DNA of 64,000 bases from Phenylobacterium koreense (GTDB taxonomy: Bacteria; Pseudomonadota; Alphaproteobacteria; Caulobacterales; Caulobacteraceae), in contig NZ_JBEPLU010000002.1 of the NCBI RefSeq assembly GCF_040545335.1, positions 744,001 to 808,000 on the forward strand, given 5' to 3'. Positions 16,768 to 24,490 of the stretch are shown here, one piece after another (the stretch's first letter is position 1; each line of letters opens with the position of its first letter). A program made the translations under genes and the position numbers. A model generated the notes under the pieces. It saw nothing but the letters and a program-made list of their open reading frames with translations, was not told the DNA's origin and did not search any database.

Positions 16768-17499
16768 TCAAGCCGGGCGGGTCTCCACGGCGCGGAGCAC
16801 CGGGACGCCCTGCGTCCTGGCGCCGCGCGCGCCGTCCATAAGGTTCGGCTGGGTCGCGAGCCATGCGCGAGCTACTTCGGTGGCCATGCGCGAGAGGCCG
16901 GCGCTTGTCAGCAACGGCGCGCCGGCGCGCTGCGCCATGCCCTCGATGATGAAGTCGAGCACGTCGGGCGCAGGCTCCGCCTCTATCGCCGTATCGACCT
17001 CCGCCCCGCCCACCAGCGCGGCGCCCAGCCGGGCGCGCCAGATACCCATCGCGCTGGCGTGGAGGTTGCTCAGCACCTCGTCGAACAACACCCCTTCGCA
17101 GAGCGCGCGCACCAGCGGCGCATCGTTCTGCAGCGCCTCCAGATGCCAGCGGATCATGGTGACGAAGCTTTGGACCCCGGCGCGGGGCGCCGTCGGCGGA
17201 TCGAAGAAGTAGAGACGGCGGATCAGGCCGCAGAGGACCTCCCGCGCCGCTTCCTCGCGGTCGATGAAGTACACATAGAAGGCCCCCGGCGACATCTGCG
17301 CCTCGGTGGCGATCTCGGCCACGCGCAGCCCCACATAGCCCTTGGCAGCCAGGATTCTCGCGCAGGCCGCCAGCAGCCGCGCCCGCGTCCTCAGGCGCTT
17401 GCGTCGCTCCTGGGCGTGGGAAGCGCTCCAGTTCAAGGTTTCGAGGTGGGAGACCGGCAGCTCCTGCGGCGTCTCCATGAGGCGTGCTGAGTTCTGCAT
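16768..17499 (-). CDS. TetR-family transcription regulator
   Basis: A 243-residue TetR-type repressor. The N-terminal helix-turn-helix spans about residues 35-80 (RARLLAACARILAAKG, LRVAEIATEAQMSPGAFYVYF), a strong match to the family. The C-terminal two thirds is the ligand domain with no recognisable effector. It is upstream of and in the same direction as moaD, with a 58-base gap. The target is unknown. An alternative start at 17478 would remove seven residues. A strong hairpin and an FNR-type box lie in its long leader region. Confidence 0.85.
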   Translation of the reverse strand: MQNSARLMETPQELPVSHLETLNWSASHAQERRKRLRTRARLLAACARILAAKGYVGLRVAEIATEAQMSPGAFYVYFIDREEAAREVLCGLIRRLYFFDPPTAPRAGVQSFVTMIRWHLEALQNDAPLVRALCEGVLFDEVLSNLHASAMGIWRARLGAALVGGAEVDTAIEAEPAPDVLDFIIEGMAQRAGAPLLTSAGLSRMATEVARAWLATQPNLMDGARGARTQGVPVLRAVETRPA

Positions 17500-17538
17500 C
17501 GCGCTTTCCCGCCGCCTGCGGCGGCCCTGTGATGATGG

Positions 17539-17569
17539 GGGGCGTTGGAGGCACGGGCTCCAACGCCCC
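17539..17569. terminator. Strong 12-bp hairpin upstream of the TetR gene
   Basis: GGGGCGTTGGAG (17539-17550) and CTCCAACGCCCC (17558-17569) form a perfect 12-bp stem with a 7-base loop. Neither strand has a T-tract after it, so it may be a weak terminator, an RNA-stability element or an mRNA leader structure for the TetR gene. Confidence 0.45.
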
Positions 17570-17717
17570 TGGCCGACAGGGCTTGCCGGCCGTCTTCCGC
17601 CTGGCGACTCACCGGGGAGGTTCGGGCGCCAGAAGGATGAGAAGAGGCTATGGTCCCCCTGAGCCTCCCGCCATGACGCCGATCATTCGATCAGCCGGGC
17701 GCCGGCCAAGCCACGAC

Positions 17718-17731
17718 TTGACGTTCATCAA
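17718..17731. promoter_or_regulatory. FNR-type box downstream of the small orphan gene
   Basis: TTGACGTTCATCAA (core TTGA-N6-TCAA, one mismatch to TTGAT-N4-ATCAA). It lies about 225 bases upstream of the TetR ATG on the minus strand and beyond the 3' end of the orphan gene, so its target is unclear. Confidence 0.5.
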
Positions 17732-17828
17732 GCGGTGCGAGCGTGGGCGCGCCAGTTCGTCATGCCTGGCCGTCCGGCCATCCATGGGTAACCCGGCCGC
17801 GCCCGCGAACCGTAATTCGATAGGAAGG

Positions 17829-18005
17829 TCAGCGATAGCGAGCGGCGACGCCGTCGGACGGCGCTCTGCGCGCACGCGGCTCCGGCGCACGTCGCGCCAG
17901 GGCAAAGGCTCTGGCGAACTCCACGCCGGGGTCGATCAGGTTCGGCCGGTCGATCGTCGGTCGCCGAGCGAACTCACGAAGAATAAGCGTCACGTCGGGC
18001 CACAT
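17829..18005 (-). CDS. Small orphan protein (58 aa) with strong RBS and FNR-type box
   Basis: A 58-codon reading frame starting MWPDVTLILREFARRP. The ATG at 18005 is preceded by AAGGAG at ideal spacing, one of the best ribosome sites in the window, and an FNR-type box is centred about 55 bases upstream. The codons use the high-GC pattern of neighbouring genes. The product is basic and Arg/Pro-rich in its second half, with no membrane segment. I do not recognise the family. An ATG at 18020 lies in frame but covers the RBS and is unlikely. Function unknown; low-oxygen expression is inferred from the box. Confidence 0.6.
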   Translation of the reverse strand: MWPDVTLILREFARRPTIDRPNLIDPGVEFARAFALARRAPEPRARRAPSDGVAARYR

Positions 18006-18322
18006 GGCTGTCTCCTTCATCGGGAAGCCTAGGCCCGGCGGCGGCGATCACCCTTGAATGCCGTCAAATCCCGACTTGAGGAATGACAGGCGACAGCTTG
18101 CAGGCCGGACGCCTGATGGTTGCGTCATGCTCCGCACACGCAGAATGGGTAAACTACACTCAAGCTTGTTGAATTTGCAGACAAGCTTAACCGCATAACG
18201 GCGTTTTTGCGGCAAGACTCAGCCCATTTGCCGTAAGATCGCCTCACGAATCTCCGAGCCAGGAGCTTCGTGGAGCGCCCGGCGGGCCTCCGCTCTTCAC
18301 AGCAATTCGGTCGGGGGTGCTC
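18006..18322. other. Divergent promoter region between the orphan gene and minC
   Basis: About 317 bases with no gene. It holds the FNR-type box at 18054-18067 and, nearer minC, two direct copies of CAAGCTT (18161-18167 and 18182-18188) in an AT-richer patch, the second followed by TTAACC, which resembles a half-site for the cell-cycle regulator CtrA. The latter reading is speculative. Confidence 0.5.
18054..18067. promoter_or_regulatory. FNR-type box upstream of the small orphan gene
   Basis: TTGAATGCCGTCAA has the TTGA-N6-TCAA core of FNR-family sites. Its centre is 55 bases before the ATG of the 58-codon gene on the minus strand, a typical activator distance. Confidence 0.55.
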
Positions 18323-19084
18323 ATGACCGCTAATCTTTCTCAGCGGCGTGAGGCGGACGGCGTAGCAGGCGAGACGCTTTCGTTACCGAAGATCCGGGTG
18401 CGCGGCCGCAGTCTCATGGCTCTGGTGCTCTCGCCCGAGCCGCCCTTCGCCGAATGGTTCGCCGCTCTCGACGAGCAGATGTCCAGCGCGCCTGGCTTCT
18501 TCGCCGGCCGGCCGGTGGTCGTGGACCTGGAGCCGGTGGTCGCCGGCGTGGGGCAGGAAGGCGTGCCGGTCGCCCTCGAGGGCCTGACGGCGCGTGGCCT
18601 GCGCCTGATCGGCGCCGAAGGCGTGCGCCCGGCCCTGCTCTCGGGCACCCGTTGGGAAGAGCTTCCCACCAAGCTTCAGGCGAGGGAAAAAGCGCGGGAC
18701 AGCGATCTCGAACCTTGGGGTGACGAGCCGCCGGCGGCCCCGGCGCGCGCCCTCGCCCCCTCTCTGCTGATCGACCGGCCGGTCCGGTCGGGCCAATCCA
18801 TTATCTTCGACGAGGGCGACGTGACGATCATCGGCGCTGTCGCTTCGGGCGCCGAGGTCATCGCCGGCGGCTCGATCCACGTCTACGGCCCGTTGCGCGG
18901 GCGCGCGATCGCCGGCCTGCGCTTCGGCGAGAACGCGCGGATTTTCTGCCGCCGCATGGAAGCCGAGATGGTCGGTGTCGACCAACTCTATCGCACCGCC
19001 GAGCACTGGGGTCCGGATCTCCACGGCAAGGCCGTCCAGATCCGCAGTGATCGCGGCGCCCTGCGTCTGGCCGCGCTGGTCTGA
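18323..19084 (+). CDS. minC: Septum site-determining protein MinC
   Basis: Cell-division inhibitor that, with MinD, blocks FtsZ ring assembly away from midcell. The 253-residue protein has an N-terminal domain with KIRVRGRSLMALVL and a C-terminal beta-helix domain (about residues 150-250) containing GQSIIFDEGDVTIIG, GGSIHVYGPLRGRA and ARIFCRRMEAEMVGV, all typical of MinC. The start at 18323 follows a GGGGGTG stretch; a GTG two codons earlier is possible. First gene of minCDE. Acts at the inner membrane through MinD. Confidence 0.95.
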   Translation: MTANLSQRREADGVAGETLSLPKIRVRGRSLMALVLSPEPPFAEWFAALDEQMSSAPGFFAGRPVVVDLEPVVAGVGQEGVPVALEGLTARGLRLIGAEGVRPALLSGTRWEELPTKLQAREKARDSDLEPWGDEPPAAPARALAPSLLIDRPVRSGQSIIFDEGDVTIIGAVASGAEVIAGGSIHVYGPLRGRAIAGLRFGENARIFCRRMEAEMVGVDQLYRTAEHWGPDLHGKAVQIRSDRGALRLAALV

Positions 19085-19115
19085 ATTATTGCTCGCCGCC
19101 TGGCGAGGGGAAGGA

Positions 19116-19949
19116 ATGGTTACTGGGATGTCCAAGGTCGTCGTCGTCACGTCAGGCAAGGGAGGGGTCGGCAAGACCACCTCCTCCGCATCGCTCGGAG
19201 CGGCGCTCGCCCAGGCGGGGAACAAGGTCGTGGTCATCGATTTCGACGTCGGCCTGCGCAACCTCGACCTGGTGATGGGCGCCGAGCGCCGGGTGGTTTT
19301 CGACCTGGTCAACGTCGTGCAGGGCGACGCCAAGCTCTCGACCGCCCTGATCCGCGACAAGCGGCTCGAAAACCTTTCCCTGCTGCCTGCCTCCCAGACC
19401 CGCGACAAGGACGCCCTGACCGAAGAAGGCGTCGGTCGGGTGATCGAGGAACTGCGCGAGAGCTTCGACTGGATCATCTGCGACAGCCCCGCCGGCATTG
19501 AGAAGGGCGCGACCCTGGCCATGCGGTTCGCGGACGTGGCGGTAGTCGTGACCAACCCCGAGGTCTCCTCGGTTCGCGACTCCGACCGGATCATCGGCAT
19601 GCTGGATTCCAAGACCCAGCGGGCCGAGGCCGGCGAGCGGGTCGAGAAGCAACTCCTCCTGACCCGGTTCGACGCCGGCCGCGCCGCGCGCGGTGAGATG
19701 ATGAACATCGACGATGTGCTGGAGATCTTGGCGATCCCGCTGCTCGGGGTCGTATCCGAAAGCCCCGACGTACTTACCGCCTCGAACCTCGGCTGCCCGG
19801 TGACGCTGCATAACCCGGCCTCGCCCGCCTCGCGCGCCTATGCCGAAGCGGCCCGGCGGCTGATGGGCGACACGATCGCCGTGAGCATCCCAAAGGAGAA
19901 GCAGGGCTTCATGAGCCGCCTCTTCGGGAGAAAGGCCGCGGTGGCATGA
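19116..19949 (+). CDS. minD: Septum site-determining ATPase MinD
   Basis: ParA/MinD-family ATPase that recruits MinC to the membrane and is released by MinE. The deviant Walker A motif [10 protein letters not shown] (residues 13-22) has the signature lysine, and the C-terminal amphipathic membrane helix ([10 protein letters not shown]) is present. The start at 19116 has GAGG seven bases upstream; an ATG at 19128 would remove four residues and gives the more usual MinD N-terminus. It follows minC by about 31 bases and overlaps minE by ATGA. Confidence 0.96.
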   Translation: MVTGMSKVVVVTSGKGGVGKTTSSASLGAALAQAGNKVVVIDFDVGLRNLDLVMGAERRVVFDLVNVVQGDAKLSTALIRDKRLENLSLLPASQTRDKDALTEEGVGRVIEELRESFDWIICDSPAGIEKGATLAMRFADVAVVVTNPEVSSVRDSDRIIGMLDSKTQRAEAGERVEKQLLLTRFDAGRAARGEMMNIDDVLEILAIPLLGVVSESPDVLTASNLGCPVTLHNPASPASRAYAEAARRLMGDTIAVSIPKEKQGFMSRLFGRKAAVA

Positions 19950-20215
19950 GCTTCCTGAATTTCCTCAAAGGAAACCGGCGCTCGGCGCCCGTCGCCCGGG
20001 ACCGGCTGCAGGTTCTGCTGGCGCACGAGCGCTCGCTGACCAGCAGCAACGGCACGGACCTGGCGGCTGTGCTGCAGAAGGAAATCCTCGCAGTCATCGC
20101 CAAGCACATCCCGATCGACCAGGATCGGGTGATCGTGAAGCTCGACCGAGGAGATGAGATCTCCACCCTCGAAATCGATATCGAGATGCCCGAGGCCGCT
20201 CTGGCCAAGGACTGA
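19946..20215 (+). CDS. minE: Cell division topological factor MinE
   Basis: An 89-residue MinE. The N-terminal membrane/MinD-binding segment MSFLNFL, the contact helix with [10 protein letters not shown], and the topological-specificity domain ([13 protein letters not shown] onward) are all visible. MinE stimulates MinD ATP hydrolysis and drives pole-to-pole oscillation. Its ATG overlaps the minD stop (ATGA). A strong hairpin follows the gene. Confidence 0.96.
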   Translation: MSFLNFLKGNRRSAPVARDRLQVLLAHERSLTSSNGTDLAAVLQKEILAVIAKHIPIDQDRVIVKLDRGDEISTLEIDIEMPEAALAKD

Positions 20216-20228
20216 TTGGCGGCTTGAT

Positions 20229-20261
20229 GCGCCGATCGGCAGAAAACCTGCCGATCGGCGC
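20229..20261. terminator. Bidirectional terminator between minE and the AAA ATPase gene
   Basis: A perfect 14-bp stem (GCGCCGATCGGCAG / its complement) with the loop AAAAC sits between two convergent genes. It is followed on the plus strand by CTTCCT, a weak pyrimidine run. Confidence 0.8.
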
Positions 20262-20275
20262 CTTCCTGTGGCGGC

Positions 20276-21409
20276 CTAATTCTCTTCGTCGACGAAGCGG
20301 CCAAGCAGACTGAGGCCCTCCACCAACGTCGCCCCCTTGTCCTTCCGGACCGTCCGCACCTCGCCCGCCCCCATCTCCGAAATGGCGTCTGCAAGCGCCT
20401 GCGAGTGGGTGACCAGCCAGATCTGCGACCGCGACGCCGCGGCCGCCACCAACCGCGCCAGGGGCCGCATCAGGTCGGGGTGCAGGCTCGCCTCCGGCTC
20501 GTTGAGCGCGATGAACGGCGGCAGGCGATAGGCCAGAAGCGCCCCCGCGAGGCCAAGGAAGCGCAGGGTGCCGTCCGACAGTTCCTCCGGCTCGAAGACC
20601 CGCTGGGGAAATTCGGCGAAGGTCATTCCGAAGCTAGCCACGCGCCCAGGACTTGGGACCACCAACCGCCCGCCGGGGAAAGCTTCGGCCACCGCCAGGT
20701 CGAGATCGCGCGTGTCGCCACGGATATGGGCCAGAGTCGCAAAGACTGCGGCCAAGTTCGATCCGTCCGAAGCCAAGGTCGGCGTCGCGACGGCCGGACA
20801 GGGCTGGCGCAGCGGAGAGCCGGCGTCCGTGCGCAGGTCATGATAGAAACGCCACTCCAGAAGCGTCCGGCGGACACGATCCAGGCCGGGATAGCGCCCT
20901 GGCTCCTCAAGCCGCCCCAGCACAGTCTCCGAGGCCAGCAGATCGATATCGACCTCGCCGGGCCGGCCATCCTCCCCGCGAGCCATCACAGAGGGGCCGC
21001 GGCGATCCACCAAGCGCACCTGCCGGTCGCCGGCGTCATACGAGAGCCATTCCTCCTTGACCTGCGGCTCCAGCTCGAAGGCTGGCGCGGCCTCGCGAGG
21101 CGGGAAGCCGACCTCAACGTGATAGCGGTAGGCCCCGCGGCCGACCGCTTCGCCCAGCGAAACCTCAAGCACGATCCGCGCCGGCCCTGAGCGTCGCTGG
21201 CCAGCCCAAAAGGCCGAGGCCATGCCTTCCTGCGCCAGTTCCCGGCCGAGCGTGTTGGTGGCCCCGGCGCGGATCAGCTCCAGCGCCCGATAGAGGTTGG
21301 TCTTGCCGACCCCGTTGGCGCCGACGAAGACGTCCAAGTCGGACACTGGGCAGGAGATTCTGCGCAATGATCGATACCCGATCGCGGAGAACTCGCGGAC
21401 TCTGAGCAA
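20276..21409 (-). CDS. AAA-family ATPase, RecF/OLD-like
   Basis: A 377-residue SMC/RecF-like ATPase without coiled coil. Walker A is GANGVGKTN (residues 30-38), a signature-like LSDGTLRFL lies in the C-terminal half, the Walker B region reads FIALNEPEASLHP, where Asn stands in place of the usual Asp before EPE, and an H-loop THSQ follows. Such solitary ATPases are common in bacteria and some act in DNA repair or defence, but no nuclease or effector gene is adjacent. It is convergent with minE and follows metY in orientation only across its own promoter. Function unknown. Confidence 0.8.
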   Translation of the reverse strand: MLRVREFSAIGYRSLRRISCPVSDLDVFVGANGVGKTNLYRALELIRAGATNTLGRELAQEGMASAFWAGQRRSGPARIVLEVSLGEAVGRGAYRYHVEVGFPPREAAPAFELEPQVKEEWLSYDAGDRQVRLVDRRGPSVMARGEDGRPGEVDIDLLASETVLGRLEEPGRYPGLDRVRRTLLEWRFYHDLRTDAGSPLRQPCPAVATPTLASDGSNLAAVFATLAHIRGDTRDLDLAVAEAFPGGRLVVPSPGRVASFGMTFAEFPQRVFEPEELSDGTLRFLGLAGALLAYRLPPFIALNEPEASLHPDLMRPLARLVAAAASRSQIWLVTHSQALADAISEMGAGEVRTVRKDKGATLVEGLSLLGRFVDEEN

Positions 21410-21434
21410 CAGGCCCCTCCCGTCACCGAGCTAT

Positions 21435-21460
21435 GAAGAGGGGCCTCAACGCCCCTCTTC
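21435..21460. terminator. Terminator hairpin after metY
   Basis: GAAGAGGGGC (21435-21444) and GCCCCTCTTC (21451-21460) make a perfect 10-bp stem with a 6-base loop, just past the metY stop on the minus strand and before the ATPase gene. No long T-tract follows. Confidence 0.65.
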
Positions 21461-21473
21461 TCCTTCCGAAGGC

Positions 21474-22745
21474 CTAGATCGCCGCGAAGGCCTGTTCGAG
21501 ATCGGCGATGATGTCGTCGGCGTTCTCAATGCCGACCGACAGCCGGATCACGTCCGGGCCGGCGCCAGCCGCGATCTGAGCAGCCTCTTCGAGCTGGCGA
21601 TGGGTCGTGGAGGCCGGGTGGATGATCAGGCTGCGGGTGTCGCCCAGATTGGCCAGGTGCGAGAAGAGCTTCACGCCTTCCACCAGCTTCACGCCGGCCT
21701 CGTAGCCGCCCTTCAGGCCGAAGGTGAACACCGAGCCCGCACCGCGCGGCGTGTAGCGCTTTGCAAGCTCATGATAGGGGCTGGTCGGCAAACCCGCGTG
21801 GGACACCCAGGCGACCTTCGGGTTGGCGGCCAGCCACTTGGCGACCGCCAAGGCGTTGTCGGCGTGACGCTGCATCCGGAGCGGCAACGTCTCGATGCCT
21901 GTAAGGATCATGAAGGCGTTGAAGGGCGAGAGCGCCGGCCCAAGGTCGCGCAGGCCCAGGGCCCGGCAAGCAACGATGAAGGCCGCCGGGCCGAAGGCCT
22001 CGGTGAACACCTTGCCGTGGTAGCTGGGATTGGGGCGCGACAGATAGCCGAACTTGTCGCTGGCCGCCCAGTCGAACCGGCCGGCGTCGACGATAGCGCC
22101 GCCCATCGAATTGCCATGACCGCCCAGGAACTTCGTCAGGGAATGCACGACGATGTCCGCACCGTGCTCGAACGGCCGGCAGAGGTAGGGCGTGGCCAGG
22201 GTGTTGTCGACGATCAGCGGCACGCCGCCCGCATGAGCCGCCTCGGCAATCCCGGCGATATCGGTGATCACTCCGCCCGGATTGGCGATGGACTCAACGA
22301 AAACCGCCCGCGTCTTGTCGTTGATCGCCGCGGCGAAGGCGGCCGGATCGTCGCTGTCGATGAAGATCGTTTCCCAGCCCATGCGCTTGAAGGACTGGCC
22401 GAGCTGGTTGATCGACCCTCCATAGAGCTTACGGGAAGCCACGATGTTGCAGCCGGGCTCCATCAGCGAATGAAAGGCGAGGAACTGAGCGGCATGACCG
22501 CTGCCGACGGCGAGAGCCGCGACGCCGCCTTCAAGGTCGGCCACACGGGCTTCGAGGACGCTGTTAGTCGGATTGCCCAGGCGGCTGTAGATGTTGCCGG
22601 GCGCTTCCAGATTGAACAACGCAGAAGCGTGGTCTGCGTCATTGAAGACAAAGGCGGTGGTCTGGTAGATCGGCGTGACCCTCGCCTTGGTCGTCGGATC
22701 AGGCGTAGCGCCCGCATGAACGGCGCGGGTCTCGAAGTGGCTCAT
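21474..22745 (-). CDS. metY: O-acetylhomoserine sulfhydrylase (MetY)
   Basis: PLP enzyme of the Cys/Met metabolism family (423 residues) that makes homocysteine from O-acetylhomoserine and sulfide. It begins MSHFETRAVHAGATPD and shows YSRLGNPT, GSGHAAQF, DNTLATPY and the PLP-lysine segment HSLTKFLGGHG, plus the family's VRLSVGIEN near the C-terminus. The ATG at 22745 follows GGAGAAC. That RBS can pair with an upstream GTTCTCC in the leader, suggesting translational control. The gene follows a Rieske gene by 75 bases on the same strand. Cytoplasmic. Confidence 0.93.
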   Translation of the reverse strand: MSHFETRAVHAGATPDPTTKARVTPIYQTTAFVFNDADHASALFNLEAPGNIYSRLGNPTNSVLEARVADLEGGVAALAVGSGHAAQFLAFHSLMEPGCNIVASRKLYGGSINQLGQSFKRMGWETIFIDSDDPAAFAAAINDKTRAVFVESIANPGGVITDIAGIAEAAHAGGVPLIVDNTLATPYLCRPFEHGADIVVHSLTKFLGGHGNSMGGAIVDAGRFDWAASDKFGYLSRPNPSYHGKVFTEAFGPAAFIVACRALGLRDLGPALSPFNAFMILTGIETLPLRMQRHADNALAVAKWLAANPKVAWVSHAGLPTSPYHELAKRYTPRGAGSVFTFGLKGGYEAGVKLVEGVKLFSHLANLGDTRSLIIHPASTTHRQLEEAAQIAAGAGPDVIRLSVGIENADDIIADLEQAFAAI

Positions 22746-22820
22746 GATGTTCTCCGTCTTGTCCTGACGACCTAGCCCGAGCACTCACGCCCGGTCCAGA
22801 CAGGAGAACTACGAAACCGG
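22746..22820 (-). promoter_or_regulatory. metY leader with RBS-sequestering stem
   Basis: In the minus-strand transcript a GTTCTCC-T-GTCT segment (22798-22809) can pair with the AGAC-GGAGAAC that contains the metY ribosome site (22749-22759), giving 11 base pairs with one bulge. Between them lies a small hairpin (CCGGGC with GCTCGG, one G-U pair). The layout suggests a switch that hides the RBS. It does not match the SAM-II consensus as I know it. Confidence 0.45.
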
Positions 22821-23198
22821 TCAGGCGGTCTTGATGACCCTATCCTCGACCGTTAGCGGCCAGGGACGAAGCGCCTGCCCGGCGCACGGGCCGCCCACGC
22901 AGGCGCCGCTTTCGATATCGAACAGCGCGCCGTGCCAGGAGCAGGCGATGAGATCGCCGCTCGGCGTCAGATAGTCGTCGAGCCGCTGGGCTAGCGGCAG
23001 TCCGGCGTGGGGACAACGATCCACGTAGCCGTGCACCCGGCCGCCCTGGCGAACCGCAAAGCCGTGAAATCGCCCCTCACCGATCTGCAACACGAAGTTG
23101 CGCGCCGCCCCGTCGGCGATCAGCTCCAGCGGACCGAGCCGAACGCCGGCGGGCGTGGAAAAGAGCCGGGCGGGAAGCTGAGACGCCTCGTCGCTCAA
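22821..23198 (-). CDS. Rieske [2Fe-2S] ferredoxin-like protein
   Basis: A 125-residue single-domain Rieske protein. The two ligand boxes CPHAGLPL (about residues 62-69) and CSWHGALFD (about 86-94) are complete, so it should bind a [2Fe-2S] cluster. No signal peptide or membrane anchor, so it is a soluble cytoplasmic electron carrier or small oxygenase component. Its ATG overlaps the fahA stop (ATGA), so it is co-translated with the homogentisate pathway. Many species carry a maleylacetoacetate isomerase at this place; none is in the window. A role in this pathway is inferred only from linkage. Confidence 0.88.
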   Translation of the reverse strand: MSDEASQLPARLFSTPAGVRLGPLELIADGAARNFVLQIGEGRFHGFAVRQGGRVHGYVDRCPHAGLPLAQRLDDYLTPSGDLIACSWHGALFDIESGACVGGPCAGQALRPWPLTVEDRVIKTA

Positions 23199-24490
23199 CC
23201 CCGGACGATTCCGCTGCAGGGCCCGAAGCCGATCGATACACGACCCTCGGCGCGGGCGTGGCCGGCCAGGGAGAGCTCATCCCCATCCTGGAGGAAGGTG
23301 CGGGTCTCGCCGGTCGGCAAGGTGATGGGCTGGGCGCCGCCGCGGGTCAGTTCGAGCAGGCTGCCCACTCCCCTGTCGTCGGGCGTGGAGATCGTGCCGG
23401 TGCCGAACAGGTCCCCGGGGCGCAGATCGCAACCACCGGCCGTGTGGTGGGCGACCATCTGGGCCGCAGTCCAATAAAGATGCGAGGCCGCGCTCTGGGA
23501 GATGCGGACTGCCGGGAGGCCTTGCTCACGCATCTGTCGCGTCGAGAGGAAAACCTCCAGCTCCAGCGCAAAGCCCCCGGAGGCCTGGTCCGTCTCGTCC
23601 CAGAGGTAGTCCATGGGCCGCGGATCACCCTCGGGACGCGCAGCCTGGGCGATCCGGAACGGGGCCAGAGCCTCAGTCGTCACGATCCAGGGCGAGATGG
23701 TGGTCAGGAAATTCTTGGCCAGAAACGGACCTAGGGGCTGGTATTCCCAGGCCTGCAGGTCACGGGCCGACCAGTCGTTCAGCAAGCAAAGCCCGGCGAT
23801 GTGGTCGCTCGCCTCGCCGATCGGGATCGGCTGGCCAAGCTCGTTCCCCTGCCCCACCCAGATGCCGAGCTCGAGTTCGAGGTCGACGCGCTGCGACGGA
23901 CCAAAGGTCGGCGCCTCGGCGTCCGGCGCCTTCCGCTGGCCGTTCGGACGGCGGACTTCGGCGCCGGAGACGCGGATCGAAGAGGCTCGGCCGTGATAGC
24001 CGATCGGCACGTGCTTGTAGTTCGGCAGCAGCGGATTATCCGGCCGGAACTGTTTGCCGACATTCAGGGCATGGTGGATGCCCGCGTAGAAGTCCGTGTA
24101 GTCGCCGATCGAGGCAGGAAGATGCATCGTGCAGTCCCGCGCCGAATACAGCCAGGTCTTGACCTCACCCGCTTCCGCAGCACCGGCCGCCAGCAGGTCG
24201 GACAGCCGGCGCCGCAGCGCCCGACGCGCCGCCGCGGGCAGCGCCAAGAAGCTGTTCAACGTCGCGGCTGCGGCGGCCTCCGCGGCGATCTTGGCTTCGC
24301 CTGCCAAAAGCGCCGATGCGGCGGCCTTCGCGAGATCGAGGATCTGATCGCCGATGGCCACACCGCCGCGCGGGCGTTCCTGGCCAGGCGAGAAGACACC
24401 GAACGGCAGGTTCTGGATCGGAAACTCACCGTGGCCGTTGGCGCACTCGACCCAGGACGTGCGGGCGTAATCGTGGGTTTCATCGATCAT
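23195..24490 (-). CDS. fahA: Fumarylacetoacetase
   Basis: Last enzyme of tyrosine breakdown; it hydrolyses fumarylacetoacetate to fumarate and acetoacetate. The 431-residue protein has the N-terminal [13 protein letters not shown] motif, [15 protein letters not shown], an acidic metal-binding segment with [10 protein letters not shown], and [18 protein letters not shown], all characteristic of the family. It overlaps hmgA upstream (ATGA, 24487-24490) and the Rieske gene downstream. Cytoplasmic. Confidence 0.95.
   Translation of the reverse strand: MIDETHDYARTSWVECANGHGEFPIQNLPFGVFSPGQERPRGGVAIGDQILDLAKAAASALLAGEAKIAAEAAAAATLNSFLALPAAARRALRRRLSDLLAAGAAEAGEVKTWLYSARDCTMHLPASIGDYTDFYAGIHHALNVGKQFRPDNPLLPNYKHVPIGYHGRASSIRVSGAEVRRPNGQRKAPDAEAPTFGPSQRVDLELELGIWVGQGNELGQPIPIGEASDHIAGLCLLNDWSARDLQAWEYQPLGPFLAKNFLTTISPWIVTTEALAPFRIAQAARPEGDPRPMDYLWDETDQASGGFALELEVFLSTRQMREQGLPAVRISQSAASHLYWTAAQMVAHHTAGGCDLRPGDLFGTGTISTPDDRGVGSLLELTRGGAQPITLPTGETRTFLQDGDELSLAGHARAEGRVSIGFGPCSGIVRG

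Larger units (their letters stand above)
17500..17828. other. Gene-poor stretch with a hairpin and an FNR-type box
   Basis: About 330 bases between the TetR gene and the small orphan gene. No convincing reading frame is seen on either strand. It holds a 12-bp perfect hairpin (17539-17569) and an FNR-type box (17718-17731), both described separately. Confidence 0.6.

Noticed and set aside
17829..18020. Start of the orphan small gene at 18020 rather than 18005.
   Set aside because: The longer start would place the strong AAGGAG ribosome site inside the coding sequence; 18005 fits better.
22746..22820. A known SAM riboswitch in front of metY.
   Set aside because: I could not find the conserved SAM-II core or the SAM/SAH pattern; only the RBS-pairing stem is supported.
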